Assembly: GCF_014042365.1 (NCBI RefSeq)
Contig: NZ_JACEZS010000012.1
Location: 62,001 to 126,000 of the forward strand
Reading direction: 5' to 3'
Source of the DNA: Rugamonas fusca
Lineage (GTDB): Bacteria; Pseudomonadota; Gammaproteobacteria; Burkholderiales; Burkholderiaceae_D
DNA length: 64,000 bases
The position numbers were made by a program, and so were the translations under genes. Below are positions 33,947 through 43,164 of this stretch, piece by piece (the first letter of the stretch is position 1; every line of letters starts with the position of its first letter). The notes below the pieces were generated by a model, which searched no databases, had not been told where the DNA came from, and was given only the letters and a program-made list of their open reading frames with translations.

Positions 33947-34885
33947 ATGGTTTATCCGATCCAGCACAAACTCGTCATCGGCATCGCTTCCAGCGCCTTG
34001 TTCGACCTGACCGATTCGCACCAGGTCTACCTGGAACAGGGCGAGGAAGCCTACCGCAAGTACCAGGAGCAGCACCACGACGTCATCCTGGGCAAGGGCG
34101 TGGCCTTCCCCTTCATCCGCCGCTTCCTCAGCATCAACAAGCAGTTCGCGCGCCAGTTGCCGGTCGAGGTGGTGCTGTTCTCGCGCAACTCGCCCGAAAC
34201 AGGCTTGCGCGTGATGCACTCGATCGCCCACTATGGCCTCGACATCACGCGCGCCTGCTTCGTGACGGGCAAGTCGGCCCACGCCTACCTGCCCGCGTTT
34301 AACACGGCCCTGTTCCTGAGCGCCAACGAGGACGACGTGCGCAGCGCCCTGGCGGCCCACCACCCGGCCGGCCTCGTGCTGCCCTCGCGCACCGAGGATG
34401 ACGAAGCGGATGGCGAACTGCGCGTGGCCTTCGACTTCGACGGCGTGATCGCCGACGACGAAGCCGAAACCGTCTTCAAGCGCAACAACGACGTCGACGA
34501 GTTCCACGCCCACGAGCGGCGCCACGTGGCCACGCCGCACCGCCCCGGCCCGCTGGCCGACCTGTTCCAGAAGCTGTCCCTGATGCAGCGCATGGAGGAA
34601 AAGCAGCTGCGCCGCGATCCAACCTACCGCAAGATCCTGCGCATCGCCATCATCACGGCCCGCAACGCGCCCTCGCACGAGCGCGTCGTCACCACGCTCA
34701 AGAGCTGGGGCGTGTCGGCCAACGAGACCTTCTTCCTGGGCGGGATGGAGAAGGCGCGGGTGCTGGAAGTGTTCCGGCCCCATATCTTCTTCGACGACCA
34801 GCTCAGCCACCTCAAATCGGCCGGCGGCACCATCCCCATGGTGCACGTGCCGTTCGGCGTGGCCAACCTGCGCCGCCCCGCCTGA
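33947..34885 (+). CDS. Cytosolic 5'-nucleotidase (NT5C1/PF06189 family)
   Basis: A 312-residue protein matching bacterial 5'-nucleotidases of PF06189. KLVIGIASSALFDLTDSH carries the first motif, followed by FPFIRRFLSIN, VVLFSRNSPETGLRVM and VAFDFDGVIADDEAE with the haloacid-dehalogenase Asp pair. FFLGGMEKARVLEVF and HIFFDDQLSHL lie at the end. It should remove phosphate from nucleoside monophosphates in the cytoplasm. It is transcribed away from the small kinase gene across a 54-base gap and has no operon partner. Confidence 0.9.
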   Translation: MVYPIQHKLVIGIASSALFDLTDSHQVYLEQGEEAYRKYQEQHHDVILGKGVAFPFIRRFLSINKQFARQLPVEVVLFSRNSPETGLRVMHSIAHYGLDITRACFVTGKSAHAYLPAFNTALFLSANEDDVRSALAAHHPAGLVLPSRTEDDEADGELRVAFDFDGVIADDEAETVFKRNNDVDEFHAHERRHVATPHRPGPLADLFQKLSLMQRMEEKQLRRDPTYRKILRIAIITARNAPSHERVVTTLKSWGVSANETFFLGGMEKARVLEVFRPHIFFDDQLSHLKSAGGTIPMVHVPFGVANLRRPA

Positions 34886-34937
34886 GCTGGCCCGGCCAGG
34901 GCTCGCCGCCCCGGCGACGTGCCGGGGTGGCATCGTC

Positions 34938-34943
34938 TATAAT
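34938..34943 (+). promoter_or_regulatory. Candidate -10 element of mfd
   Basis: TATAAT lies 63 bases before the mfd ATG. The -35 position (about 34915-34920) does not resemble TTGACA, so the promoter is weak or needs an activator. It sits in the 120-base gap after the 5'-nucleotidase gene. Confidence 0.4.
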
Positions 34944-35005
34944 GTGGCCAGCGGCATTGCCACGGTCGGCAGTGCGCCTAACCGTACTATTGTCTTGCAG
35001 CTTGC

Positions 35006-38000
35006 ATGTCCTTCGACCTGAAAAAATCCCTTCCCAAGTCCGGCACCCGATACACCCTGCCCGCCCTGCATGGCTCGTCCGATGCGTATGCGCTGGCCCA
35101 GTGCGCGCTTGAACTGAAATCCCAGGGCCGCATGCTGGCCGTGGTGGTGGCCGCCGCCAGCGACGGCCAGCGCCTGCTCGACGAGATGCCATGGTTCGCC
35201 GAAGGCCAGTTGCGCTGCCACCTGCTGCCCGACTGGGAAACGCTGCCCTACGACGCCTTCTCGCCGCACCAGGACCTGGTGTCCGAACGCCTGGCCACGC
35301 TGCACGAGATCCGCTCCGGCCAGTGCGACGTGCTGATCGTGCCGGCCACCACGGCGCTGGTGCGCATGGCGCCGCCGTCGTTCCTGGCCGCCTACACCTT
35401 CTTCTTCGAACAGGGCGAGACGCTGGACGAGGCGCGCCTGAAGTCGCAACTGACGCTGGCCGGCTACGCCCACGTGGCGCAAGTGATGTCGCCCGGCGAA
35501 TACTCGGTGCGCGGCGGCCTGCTCGACCTGTTCCCCATGGGTTCGGCCCTGCCCTACCGGCTCGACCTGTTCGGCGACACCATCGAATCGATCCGCACCT
35601 TCGACGCCGACACCCAGCGCTCGCTGTACCCGGTCAAGCAGGTGCGCCTGCTGCCGGGCCGCGAATTTCCCATGGACGACGCGGCCCGCACCACCTTCCG
35701 CAGCCGCTGGCGCGAGCAGTTCGAGGGCGACCCGTCGCGCTCCGTCGTGTACAAGGACATCAGCGCCGGCATCGCCTCGGCCGGCATCGAATACTATCTG
35801 CCGCTGTTCTTCGAGGAGACGGCCACCCTGTTCGACTACCTGCCCGACGCTGCGCTGGTGGCCACGGTGGGCGACATCGACAGCGCCATCCAGCGCTTCT
35901 GGAGCGACACCAGCTCGCGCTACCGCTTCCTGAAGGCCGACCGCGAGCGCCCCATCCTGGCGCCCGACGCCCTGTTCCTGTCGGACGAGCAGTTCTACAC
36001 GCTGGCCAAGCCCTTCGGCCGCCTCGCCATCACGCGCGACGCGGGCGCCCCCGCCTCCGAGCTGTCGGCGCCCGTGCCCAACATCGCCGTCAACCGCCAC
36101 ACGGAAGACCCGCTGACCAATTTGCGCGCCTACCTGCTGCAAGCGGGCCGGCGCGTGATGATCTGCGCCGAATCGAACGGCCGGCGCGAAACGCTGCAGC
36201 AGTACTTCAACGAATACGACCTGGCGCTCACGCCGGTGGAAGGCTACGCCGGTTTCGCCGCCAGCGACGCCAGGCTGGCGCTGGGCGTGGCGCCGCTGCA
36301 CGCCGGTTTCGAGCTGTCCACGCCGGACGAGAACCTGATCTTCATCACCGAGACGGAACTGTACGCGGGCTCGGGCCGCCGCGCGGGCAAGAAGAAGCAG
36401 GAAGGCGTGACCCAGGTCGAGTCCATGGTGCGCGACCTGTCGGAGCTGAAGATCGGCGACCCGGTGGTGCACATCAACCACGGCATCGGCCGCTACATGG
36501 GCCTGACCAGCATGGACCTGGGCGAAGGCGAGACGGAATTCCTGCACCTGGAATACGCCAAGGACACCAAGCTGTACGTGCCCGTGTCGCAGCTGCACGT
36601 GATCTCGCGCTACTCGGGCGCCTCGCCGGAAGACGCGCCGCTGCACGCGCTCGGTTCGGGCCAGTGGGAAAAAGCCAAGCGCAAGGCGGCCGAACAGGTG
36701 CGCGACACGGCCGCCGAGCTGCTCAACCTGTACGCCCGGCGCGCGCTGCGCCAGGGCCACGCCTTCGAATACTCGGCGCACGACTACGAGCGCTTCGCCG
36801 ACAGCTTCGGCTTCGAGGAGACGCCCGACCAGGCCGAAGCCATCAACAACGTCATCAAGGACATGACCTCGGGCAAGCCGATGGATCGCCTCGTGTGCGG
36901 CGACGTCGGCTTCGGCAAGACGGAAGTGGCGCTGCGCGCCGCCTTCATCGCCGTCATGGGCGGCAAGCAGGTGGCCATCCTGGCGCCCACCACGCTGCTG
37001 GCCGAGCAGCACGCCCAGACCTTCGCCGACCGCTTCGCCGACTGGCCCGTGCGCATCGCCGAGATGTCGCGCTTCCGCACCGGCAAGGAGGTCGCGCAAG
37101 CCATCAAGGGCATGGCCGACGGCACGCTCGACATCATCATCGGCACCCACAAGCTGCTGTCGGACGACGTCAAGTTCACCCGCCTGGGCCTGGTCATCAT
37201 CGACGAGGAACACCGCTTCGGCGTGCGCCAGAAGGAGGCGCTCAAGTCGCTGCGGGCCGAGGTCGACGTGCTGACGCTGACGGCCACGCCGATCCCGCGC
37301 ACGCTGGGCATGGCGCTGGAGGGCTTGCGCGACTTTTCCGTGATCGCCACGGCGCCGCAAAAGCGCCTGGCCATCAAGACCTTCGTGCGCAGCGAGGGCG
37401 AGGCCATCATCCGCGAAGCGTGTTTGCGCGAGCTGAAACGGGGCGGCCAGGTCTACTTCCTGCACAACGAGGTGGAAACCATCGGCAACCGGCTGGCCAT
37501 GCTGACCGAACTGCTGCCCGAGGCCCGCATCGCCGTGGCCCACGGCCAGATGCACGAGCGCGACCTGGAAAAGGTGATGCGCGACTTCGTGGCGCAGCGC
37601 TTCAACATCCTGCTGTGCACCACCATCATCGAGACCGGCATCGACGTCCCCACGGCCAACACCATCATCATGCACCGGGCCGACAAGTTCGGCCTGGCCC
37701 AGCTGCACCAGCTGCGCGGGCGCGTGGGCCGCTCGCACCACCAGGCCTACGCCTATCTGCTGGTCAACGACGTGCAGGGCCTGACCAAGCAGGCGCAGCG
37801 CCGGCTGGACGCGATCCAGCAGATGGAAGAACTGGGCAGCGGCTTCTACCTGGCCATGCACGACCTGGAAATCCGCGGCGCCGGCGAAGTGCTGGGCGAC
37901 AGCCAGTCCGGCGAGATGCACGAGGTGGGCTTCCAGCTCTACTCGGACATGCTGAACGAGGCCGTGCGCGCGCTCAAGAACGGCAAGGAGCCGGATCTGG

Positions 38001-38449
38001 CGGCGCCGCTGTCGTCGACCACCGAGATCAACCTGCACGTGCCGGCCCTGCTGCCGGCCGACTTCTGCGGCGACGTGCACGAACGCCTGTCGATCTACAA
38101 GCGCCTGGCCAACTGCGAGGCGCAGGGCAAGATCGACGACATGCAGGAAGAATTGATCGACCGCTTCGGCAAGCTGCCCGACGCCGTCAAGGCGCTGGTG
38201 GAAACCCACCGCCTGCGCATCGCCGCCCGTACCGTGGGCATCGTCAAGATCGACGCCCACGGCGAGGCGGCCACGCTGCAATTCATGCCGCAACCACCTA
38301 TCGACCCGATGCGCATCATTGAACTGATCCAGAAGAACCGCCAGATCAAGCTCAATGGCCAGGACAAGCTCAAGATCACGGCCGCCATGCCGGACCTGGC
38401 CGCGCGCGTCACCCACATCAAGAACACCATCAAACAACTGACCGCCTAG
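35006..38449 (+). CDS. mfd: Transcription-repair coupling factor Mfd
   Basis: A 1147-residue protein of full length. The UvrB-homology region spans the first 350 residues (LLPDWETLPYDAFSPHQDLV). The CarD-like RNA polymerase-interacting domain begins near 480 (GDPVVHINHGIGRYMGL). The RecG-type translocase has GDVGFGKTEVA near 632, DEEH near 731 and LTATPIPRTLGMAL, then GRVGRSHHQAYAYLL. The C-terminal TRCF domain is present. It pushes stalled RNA polymerase off damaged DNA and recruits UvrA. No good ribosome site precedes the ATG. Confidence 0.98.
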   Translation: MSFDLKKSLPKSGTRYTLPALHGSSDAYALAQCALELKSQGRMLAVVVAAASDGQRLLDEMPWFAEGQLRCHLLPDWETLPYDAFSPHQDLVSERLATLHEIRSGQCDVLIVPATTALVRMAPPSFLAAYTFFFEQGETLDEARLKSQLTLAGYAHVAQVMSPGEYSVRGGLLDLFPMGSALPYRLDLFGDTIESIRTFDADTQRSLYPVKQVRLLPGREFPMDDAARTTFRSRWREQFEGDPSRSVVYKDISAGIASAGIEYYLPLFFEETATLFDYLPDAALVATVGDIDSAIQRFWSDTSSRYRFLKADRERPILAPDALFLSDEQFYTLAKPFGRLAITRDAGAPASELSAPVPNIAVNRHTEDPLTNLRAYLLQAGRRVMICAESNGRRETLQQYFNEYDLALTPVEGYAGFAASDARLALGVAPLHAGFELSTPDENLIFITETELYAGSGRRAGKKKQEGVTQVESMVRDLSELKIGDPVVHINHGIGRYMGLTSMDLGEGETEFLHLEYAKDTKLYVPVSQLHVISRYSGASPEDAPLHALGSGQWEKAKRKAAEQVRDTAAELLNLYARRALRQGHAFEYSAHDYERFADSFGFEETPDQAEAINNVIKDMTSGKPMDRLVCGDVGFGKTEVALRAAFIAVMGGKQVAILAPTTLLAEQHAQTFADRFADWPVRIAEMSRFRTGKEVAQAIKGMADGTLDIIIGTHKLLSDDVKFTRLGLVIIDEEHRFGVRQKEALKSLRAEVDVLTLTATPIPRTLGMALEGLRDFSVIATAPQKRLAIKTFVRSEGEAIIREACLRELKRGGQVYFLHNEVETIGNRLAMLTELLPEARIAVAHGQMHERDLEKVMRDFVAQRFNILLCTTIIETGIDVPTANTIIMHRADKFGLAQLHQLRGRVGRSHHQAYAYLLVNDVQGLTKQAQRRLDAIQQMEELGSGFYLAMHDLEIRGAGEVLGDSQSGEMHEVGFQLYSDMLNEAVRALKNGKEPDLAAPLSSTTEINLHVPALLPADFCGDVHERLSIYKRLANCEAQGKIDDMQEELIDRFGKLPDAVKALVETHRLRIAARTVGIVKIDAHGEAATLQFMPQPPIDPMRIIELIQKNRQIKLNGQDKLKITAAMPDLAARVTHIKNTIKQLTA

Positions 38450-38491
38450 CGCGATCGGACTGACGAATCGACTGACAAATCTACCCACTCC

Positions 38492-39355
38492 ATGACTGAC
38501 GCCACCACCTCCATGAACCTGGTCCTGCAAGGCCTGGACGACTGCAAGGCCCGCCTGGAGCGCATCGCCGCCCTGACCGCCCCCACCAACCTCACCTGGC
38601 TCAGCGAACGCGCCGTGCGCTGCGAAGGCATCGCCTTCTCGCCCGCGCTGCGCCAGACCATCGAAGTGGCGGCCCACGCCGCCCAGCTCGACGCCACCTA
38701 CATGGTCGGCATCCGCCACCTGAGCGAATTCAAGCTGGTGGCCATGGACATGGATTCCACCTTCATCACCATCGAATGCATCGACGAGATCGCCGACATG
38801 CAAGGGCTCAAGCCCCAGGTGGCGGCCATCACGGAAGCGGCCATGCGCGGCGAACTCGATTTCGCCGCCAGCCTCACGCGCCGCGTGGCCCTGCTCGAAG
38901 GGCTGGACGCGTCGGCGCTGGAACGGGTGTACGAGGAACGCCTGCGCCTGTCGCCGGGCGCGGAAACCATGCTCAAGGCGGTGCAGGCGGCCGGCCTGAA
39001 AACGCTGCTGGTGTCGGGCGGCTTCACCTTCTTCACCAGCCGCCTCAAGGCGCGCATGGGACTGGACTACACCCACGCCAACGAACTGGAGATCGTGGAC
39101 GGCAAGCTGACGGGCAAGGTCATCGGCGGCATCGTCGACGCCGACGAGAAGAAGCGCACGGTGGAGCGGGTGTGCGCGGAACTGGGCATCTCGCCGGCCC
39201 AGGCCATCGTCATGGGCGACGGCGCCAACGACTTGAAGATGATGGGCATCGCCGGCCTGTCCGTGGCCTTCCGCGCCAAGCCCGTGGTGCGCGAGCAAGC
39301 CAGCGTGGCCCTCAACTTTGTCGGCCTGGACGGCATCCTGCCCCTGCTGGCCTGA
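38492..39355 (+). CDS. serB: Phosphoserine phosphatase SerB
   Basis: A 287-residue haloacid-dehalogenase enzyme. The nucleophile Asp is in VAMDMDSTFITIECIDE, motif II is LLVSGGFTFF, and motif IV is VMGDGANDLKMMGIAG. The N-terminal 85 residues are short and ACT-like rather than the longer form of some species. It catalyses the last step of serine synthesis. It follows mfd by 42 bases, a common arrangement in Burkholderiales. A second possible start is Met 8. Confidence 0.96.
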   Translation: MTDATTSMNLVLQGLDDCKARLERIAALTAPTNLTWLSERAVRCEGIAFSPALRQTIEVAAHAAQLDATYMVGIRHLSEFKLVAMDMDSTFITIECIDEIADMQGLKPQVAAITEAAMRGELDFAASLTRRVALLEGLDASALERVYEERLRLSPGAETMLKAVQAAGLKTLLVSGGFTFFTSRLKARMGLDYTHANELEIVDGKLTGKVIGGIVDADEKKRTVERVCAELGISPAQAIVMGDGANDLKMMGIAGLSVAFRAKPVVREQASVALNFVGLDGILPLLA

Positions 39356-39410
39356 CCCCGGCGCGGGTGGCGTAACGCGCACCGCCGCCCGCCCCCGCCA
39401 GCGCGCGCTT

Positions 39411-39490
39411 GTTTGATTTAACATCAAACTTTCCAAAGAGATATTGAATATGTGATATTATTTTCGGATCGGCAACTGAAAATAATATCG
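39411..39490 (+). promoter_or_regulatory. Two dyad elements before the GH5 gene
   Basis: GTTTGAT (39411-39417) and ATCAAAC (39423-39429) form a perfect seven-base dyad with a five-base centre. GATATTATTTTC (39454-39465) and GAAAATAATATC (39478-39489) form a perfect 12-base dyad with a 12-base centre that ends one base before the ATG at 39491. The region is very AT-rich for this genome. No ribosome site is visible, so the second dyad may hide the start in an RNA hairpin or serve as a repressor site. Confidence 0.6.
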
Positions 39491-41611
39491 ATGGCACGTC
39501 AACTTCTTCGCCTGCTGGCGCTCCTCATGGTGGCGCTGTGCATCCTGCCAGCGATGGCCCGCGCGGGCGACGGCGCGACCTTCATCAGCCAGCAAGTGCC
39601 CAATTCGATGGAGTCGGGGCAGCGCTACACGGTTTCCGTCACCTACAAGAACACCGGCACCACCGTCTGGCAAGGCGACGGGCCCCACCCCTACCGGCTC
39701 GGCGCGCGCAATCCCATCGACAACCTGGACTGGGGCCTGGACCGGGTGGAACTGGCGCCGGGCGAACAGATCGCGCCGGGCCAGTTGAAAACCTTCACCT
39801 TCACGGTCACGGCGCCCGAACATGCGGAAGGCGCCCAGCTGGAGCGCAACTTCCAGTGGGGCATGGTGCGGGAGAAGCGCGGCTGGCTGCACCCTGGCGT
39901 GAATGTCGTCGTCGGCATCGCCTACGCGCCCCCCATCGAGACCCAATACCCGCCCATCCTGCCCCCGGTGCCGGTGGAGCCCGAAGCGTTCCGCTTCAAT
40001 CACTTCAAGGGCGCCAACATCCTGCAGCGCACCTACCGGGACGACCAGATCTGCAACCACACCCAGGGCTTGCCGGATGCCGCCCAGATGCAGCTGATCG
40101 CCGAGCGTGCCGTCGCCATGGGCCTCAACGTGCTGCGCCTGCCCGTGGTGATCCCGCCCAAGAAGCCGGGCACCCCGGCCCGCTCCGGCCTGGGCGGCAA
40201 CATCTGCCGCACGCCCGGCGCGCCCGAATGGGAAAGCGCCGACAGCGCCGTCATCATGCGCCGCGTCTATGCCAGCACCCAGTCCGTGCTGGACGTGGCC
40301 GCCGCGCACGGGCTGAAAGTGGTGCTGGCGCTGGACGGCTACACCAAGTACGACCAGGTCTGCTTCTGGAAGCAGAGCTTCCTCGACGTGCGCGCCAACG
40401 CCAGCGCCTTCGTCAACCGCTTCAAGAACCATGCCGCGCTGCTGGCCTGGGACATCATGAACGAACCAATGTGGAACGCCAGCGCCTACGGTTGCCTGGC
40501 CACGCCGGCCGACTACCAGTCCGTGGTGGATGCCATCCACGCCATGTACAACGTGGTGCGGGCGGCTGACGCCACCCACCCCACCACGGTGGGGGAGCAC
40601 AAGGTGCCCTTCCTCAAGTACTGGAGCGATATTTCCTCCTATGCCAGCCCGCACCTGTACATCGACACGGATGAGAAAGTGGAACTGGGCGCCGACGTCA
40701 CCGACCTGGACCAGATCAATTTCGTCCAGCAGGCCACGCTGAGCGAACTGGCCAGGGTCAACCCCGGCCTGCCGATGGTGATCGGCGAGTTCGGCGTGAG
40801 CGCCAGCGACCGCACGGCCGATCGCTACAAGGCCGACTACTACGAACGCTACCTGAACGGCCTGGCCCGCGACGGCCGCGGCTTCATGCTGTGGAACCTG
40901 TCGCTGTCACCGCTGGCCGCGCAGCAGGACTTGTCCCTGCTGGCGCCGGACGGCAGCCTGAAGACGGCGGCACGCGTGGTGGCCCGGCAGCAATGGTATC
41001 CCGTCGTGCAACAGCTATTTCTGGCCTACACGGGCCGCCCGGCCGACCCCGCCGCCTTGCGCACGCTGTCCAACGTGTTGCTGGAGGTGGCGCGCGATAT
41101 GCGCTCCCGTTCGCAAACGCTGGAGCGCAACGTGGCCGCCGTCAACCGCGCCTACGGCACCGAGCCAGCCTTGCGCGACGCCATCGGCGGCCTGTACGCC
41201 AGCCGCGAATTCCAGACCCTGTACCAGCCCGACCAGTTGCCTGCATTCATACGCGCCATCTACCGCACCGCCCTTGGCCGTGAGCCGGCCGAGGCTGGCC
41301 TGGCCTACTGGCGCGAGCAGATCAATTATGGCGGCCTGAGCAGGCAGCAAGCCCCGCTGGCGATCCTGGCCACGGCCCACGCCGCGCCCAGCGCCCAGGG
41401 CAAGACCGACCTGGCTACGCTGCGCAAGAAGGCCGACGTGGCGGCCTACTTCTCGGCCAGCCTCAACACCCAGGGCCGGATCGACTGTTTCAGCGGCCCC
41501 GGCCCGGCGCGCGCGGCGGCCGACCTGTTACGGCACGTGGACGCGGGCACCGACGTGCAGCGCTTCCTGCCGGTGGTGGACGCCAGCCTGAGCGCCTTGT
41601 GCCAGCTGTGA
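39491..41611 (+). CDS. Secreted glycoside hydrolase family 5 protein with NBR1-like Ig and DUF4214 domains
   Basis: A 706-residue exported protein. Residues 1-25 are a signal peptide ending near AMARAGD. Residues 30-135 resemble the NBR1-type Ig-like domain (FISQQVPNSMESGQRYTVSV). The GH5 (cellulase-type) barrel spans about 170-500, with the acid/base Glu 325 in WDIMNEP and the nucleophile Glu 433 in VIGEFGVS. The last 200 residues include a DUF4214 repeat (FIRAIYRTALGREPAEAGLA). DUF4214 is common in surface and exopolysaccharide-linked proteins. The substrate is probably a beta-glucan or exopolysaccharide, which is inference. A GTG at 39452 is an alternative start, but it would put 13 residues before the clear signal peptide. 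Confidence 0.85.
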   Translation: MARQLLRLLALLMVALCILPAMARAGDGATFISQQVPNSMESGQRYTVSVTYKNTGTTVWQGDGPHPYRLGARNPIDNLDWGLDRVELAPGEQIAPGQLKTFTFTVTAPEHAEGAQLERNFQWGMVREKRGWLHPGVNVVVGIAYAPPIETQYPPILPPVPVEPEAFRFNHFKGANILQRTYRDDQICNHTQGLPDAAQMQLIAERAVAMGLNVLRLPVVIPPKKPGTPARSGLGGNICRTPGAPEWESADSAVIMRRVYASTQSVLDVAAAHGLKVVLALDGYTKYDQVCFWKQSFLDVRANASAFVNRFKNHAALLAWDIMNEPMWNASAYGCLATPADYQSVVDAIHAMYNVVRAADATHPTTVGEHKVPFLKYWSDISSYASPHLYIDTDEKVELGADVTDLDQINFVQQATLSELARVNPGLPMVIGEFGVSASDRTADRYKADYYERYLNGLARDGRGFMLWNLSLSPLAAQQDLSLLAPDGSLKTAARVVARQQWYPVVQQLFLAYTGRPADPAALRTLSNVLLEVARDMRSRSQTLERNVAAVNRAYGTEPALRDAIGGLYASREFQTLYQPDQLPAFIRAIYRTALGREPAEAGLAYWREQINYGGLSRQQAPLAILATAHAAPSAQGKTDLATLRKKADVAAYFSASLNTQGRIDCFSGPGPARAAADLLRHVDAGTDVQRFLPVVDASLSALCQL

Positions 41612-41696
41612 GCGGCCCCCATGCGCGCGCCGGCGGCGCTGTGCGACAATACCGTGTGCATTCCATAACATTAACATTTGCAAGAAGGAAGCAATC

Positions 41697-42059
41697 ATGT
41701 CCCAACAACTGATCCTCGACGAGCGCCTCGACGCGGCCAAGAACCTGGCCTGGTGGCTGTACCTGGGCCACGCGCTCAGCTTCGTGTTTTCGCTGGGCGC
41801 GTTCTCCTTCATCCCGCTCATCATCAACTACGTCAAGCGGCCCGAGACGGAAGGCAGCTTCGTGCACAGCCACCACAGCTGGCAGATCCGTTCGTTCTGG
41901 TGGTACCTGGTGTGGATGGCGGTGGGCGTGGCGCTGTTCCTGACCATCATCGGCATCCCGCTGGCCTGGCTGGTATGGGTCGGCGCGTGGCTGTGGAAGG
42001 CCTACCGCCTGATCGCCGGCATCAGCGCCCTGAACCAGAACCGTCCCATGCCCGAATAA
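41697..42059 (+). CDS. Small membrane protein, DUF4870-like
   Basis: A 120-residue protein with membrane segments at about residues 20-42 and 68-105, joined by a loop with FVHSHHSWQIRSFWWYLVW. The pattern (paired hydrophobic hairpins, a conserved His/Trp loop, and a C-terminal YRLIAGISAL stretch) matches small DUF4870-type inner-membrane proteins of unknown role. AGAAGGAAG lies before the ATG. It is a single gene between the GH5 hydrolase and an AraC regulator. Confidence 0.78.
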   Translation: MSQQLILDERLDAAKNLAWWLYLGHALSFVFSLGAFSFIPLIINYVKRPETEGSFVHSHHSWQIRSFWWYLVWMAVGVALFLTIIGIPLAWLVWVGAWLWKAYRLIAGISALNQNRPMPE

Positions 42060-42162
42060 GCTGGCGGCGCGGGCATGGGGCGCGCACGGCCTGCCATGCC
42101 GGCGACGGCATGCCGCAGGCCGCCGCCCGGCAAGTCGCGCCTCTCCCGCCCGCTCAAGAGCC

Positions 42163-43143
42163 ATGCCGACCACCCCCGACGCCACCACCCATCGCGCCGA
42201 ATACGCGCGCCGCATGAACCTGGTGCTCGACTATATCGACCGCCACCTCGACACCCCGCTGGCACTGGCCGAACTGGCCGACGTGGCCCATTTCTCGCGT
42301 TTTCACTTCCACCGCATCTTCACCGCCTGGATGGGCGAGACGGTGGGCGACTACACGCGCCGCCGGCGGCTGGAAGTGGCGGCCTTCCGGCTCGCGTGCG
42401 GCACGGGCGAAACCGTGCTCGACATCGCGCTGGGCACGGGCTTCGGTTCCGGCGAAGCGTTCGCGCGCGCCTTCAAGCTCAAGTTCGGCTGCACACCCAG
42501 CGCCTGGCGGCTGGCCACGCGCGCGCGCATGGCGCAGCAGGTGGCCGCGCTGGGCGAACGTAAATTCACGCTGCACAGCAATCTGGATCAGGCCTTGGGC
42601 AAGCCCGATCAGGCGCCCGGGCGCCGCCTGGGCGAAGATGGCCACTCCCATCCAACCCAAGGAGCAAACAGCATGCAAGTACAAGTGATCGATCTGCCGG
42701 CCGTGCGCGTCGCCTGGCAGCGCCGCATCGGCCCCTACGGCCCCGGCATCGGCGCGTTCTGGCGCGACACCATGGCGCCGTGGATGCAATCGCACGGCCT
42801 GATGGCGCAGCCCTGCTACGGCGTGGGCCTGGACGACCCGGTGCTGACGCCGCCCGACAAGTGCCGCTACGACGCCTGCGTGGCCCTGCCCGAGCACTTC
42901 CAGGGCAACGGCAACACGGCCATCAGCGTGCTGCCGGGCGGGCGCTACGCGGTGGCCCGCTTCCAGGGCCCCACCAGCAACATCGCGGACGCGTGGATGA
43001 CGCTGACGCGCGAGTGGCTGCCGTCGAGCGGCCTGCAATGCGATGAGCGCCCCTGCTTCGAGCGCTTCCACGCCGCCACCGCGCGCGACCCGGCCACCGG
43101 CCAGTTTACCTGCGACATCTGCATCCCGGTGCGCCCGCTGTAG
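42163..43143 (+). CDS. AraC-family regulator with C-terminal GyrI-like effector domain
   Basis: A 326-residue protein. Two helix-turn-helix units of the AraC type occupy residues 15-125 (LALAELADVAHFSRFHFHRI and VLDIALGTGFGSGEAFARAF). A linker leads to a GyrI-like small-molecule-binding domain from about 170 (VQVIDLPAVRVAWQRRIGPY). YRYDACVALPE-type KCRYDACVALPEHFQ and ISVLPGGRYAVARFQGP follow. This layout is that of the Rob/SoxS-like regulators that sense hydrophobic or cationic compounds. The target genes are unknown; no transporter is adjacent. Confidence 0.92.
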   Translation: MPTTPDATTHRAEYARRMNLVLDYIDRHLDTPLALAELADVAHFSRFHFHRIFTAWMGETVGDYTRRRRLEVAAFRLACGTGETVLDIALGTGFGSGEAFARAFKLKFGCTPSAWRLATRARMAQQVAALGERKFTLHSNLDQALGKPDQAPGRRLGEDGHSHPTQGANSMQVQVIDLPAVRVAWQRRIGPYGPGIGAFWRDTMAPWMQSHGLMAQPCYGVGLDDPVLTPPDKCRYDACVALPEHFQGNGNTAISVLPGGRYAVARFQGPTSNIADAWMTLTREWLPSSGLQCDERPCFERFHAATARDPATGQFTCDICIPVRPL

Positions 43144-43164
43144 GGGCGCCCTGGCGGGCGCGGG

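Noticed and set aside
34937..39436. A 1499-codon open frame on the minus strand opposite mfd and serB
   Set aside because: It is the antisense shadow of two clear genes in GC-rich DNA; its product is His/Gln/Arg-rich and low in complexity, with no family pattern.
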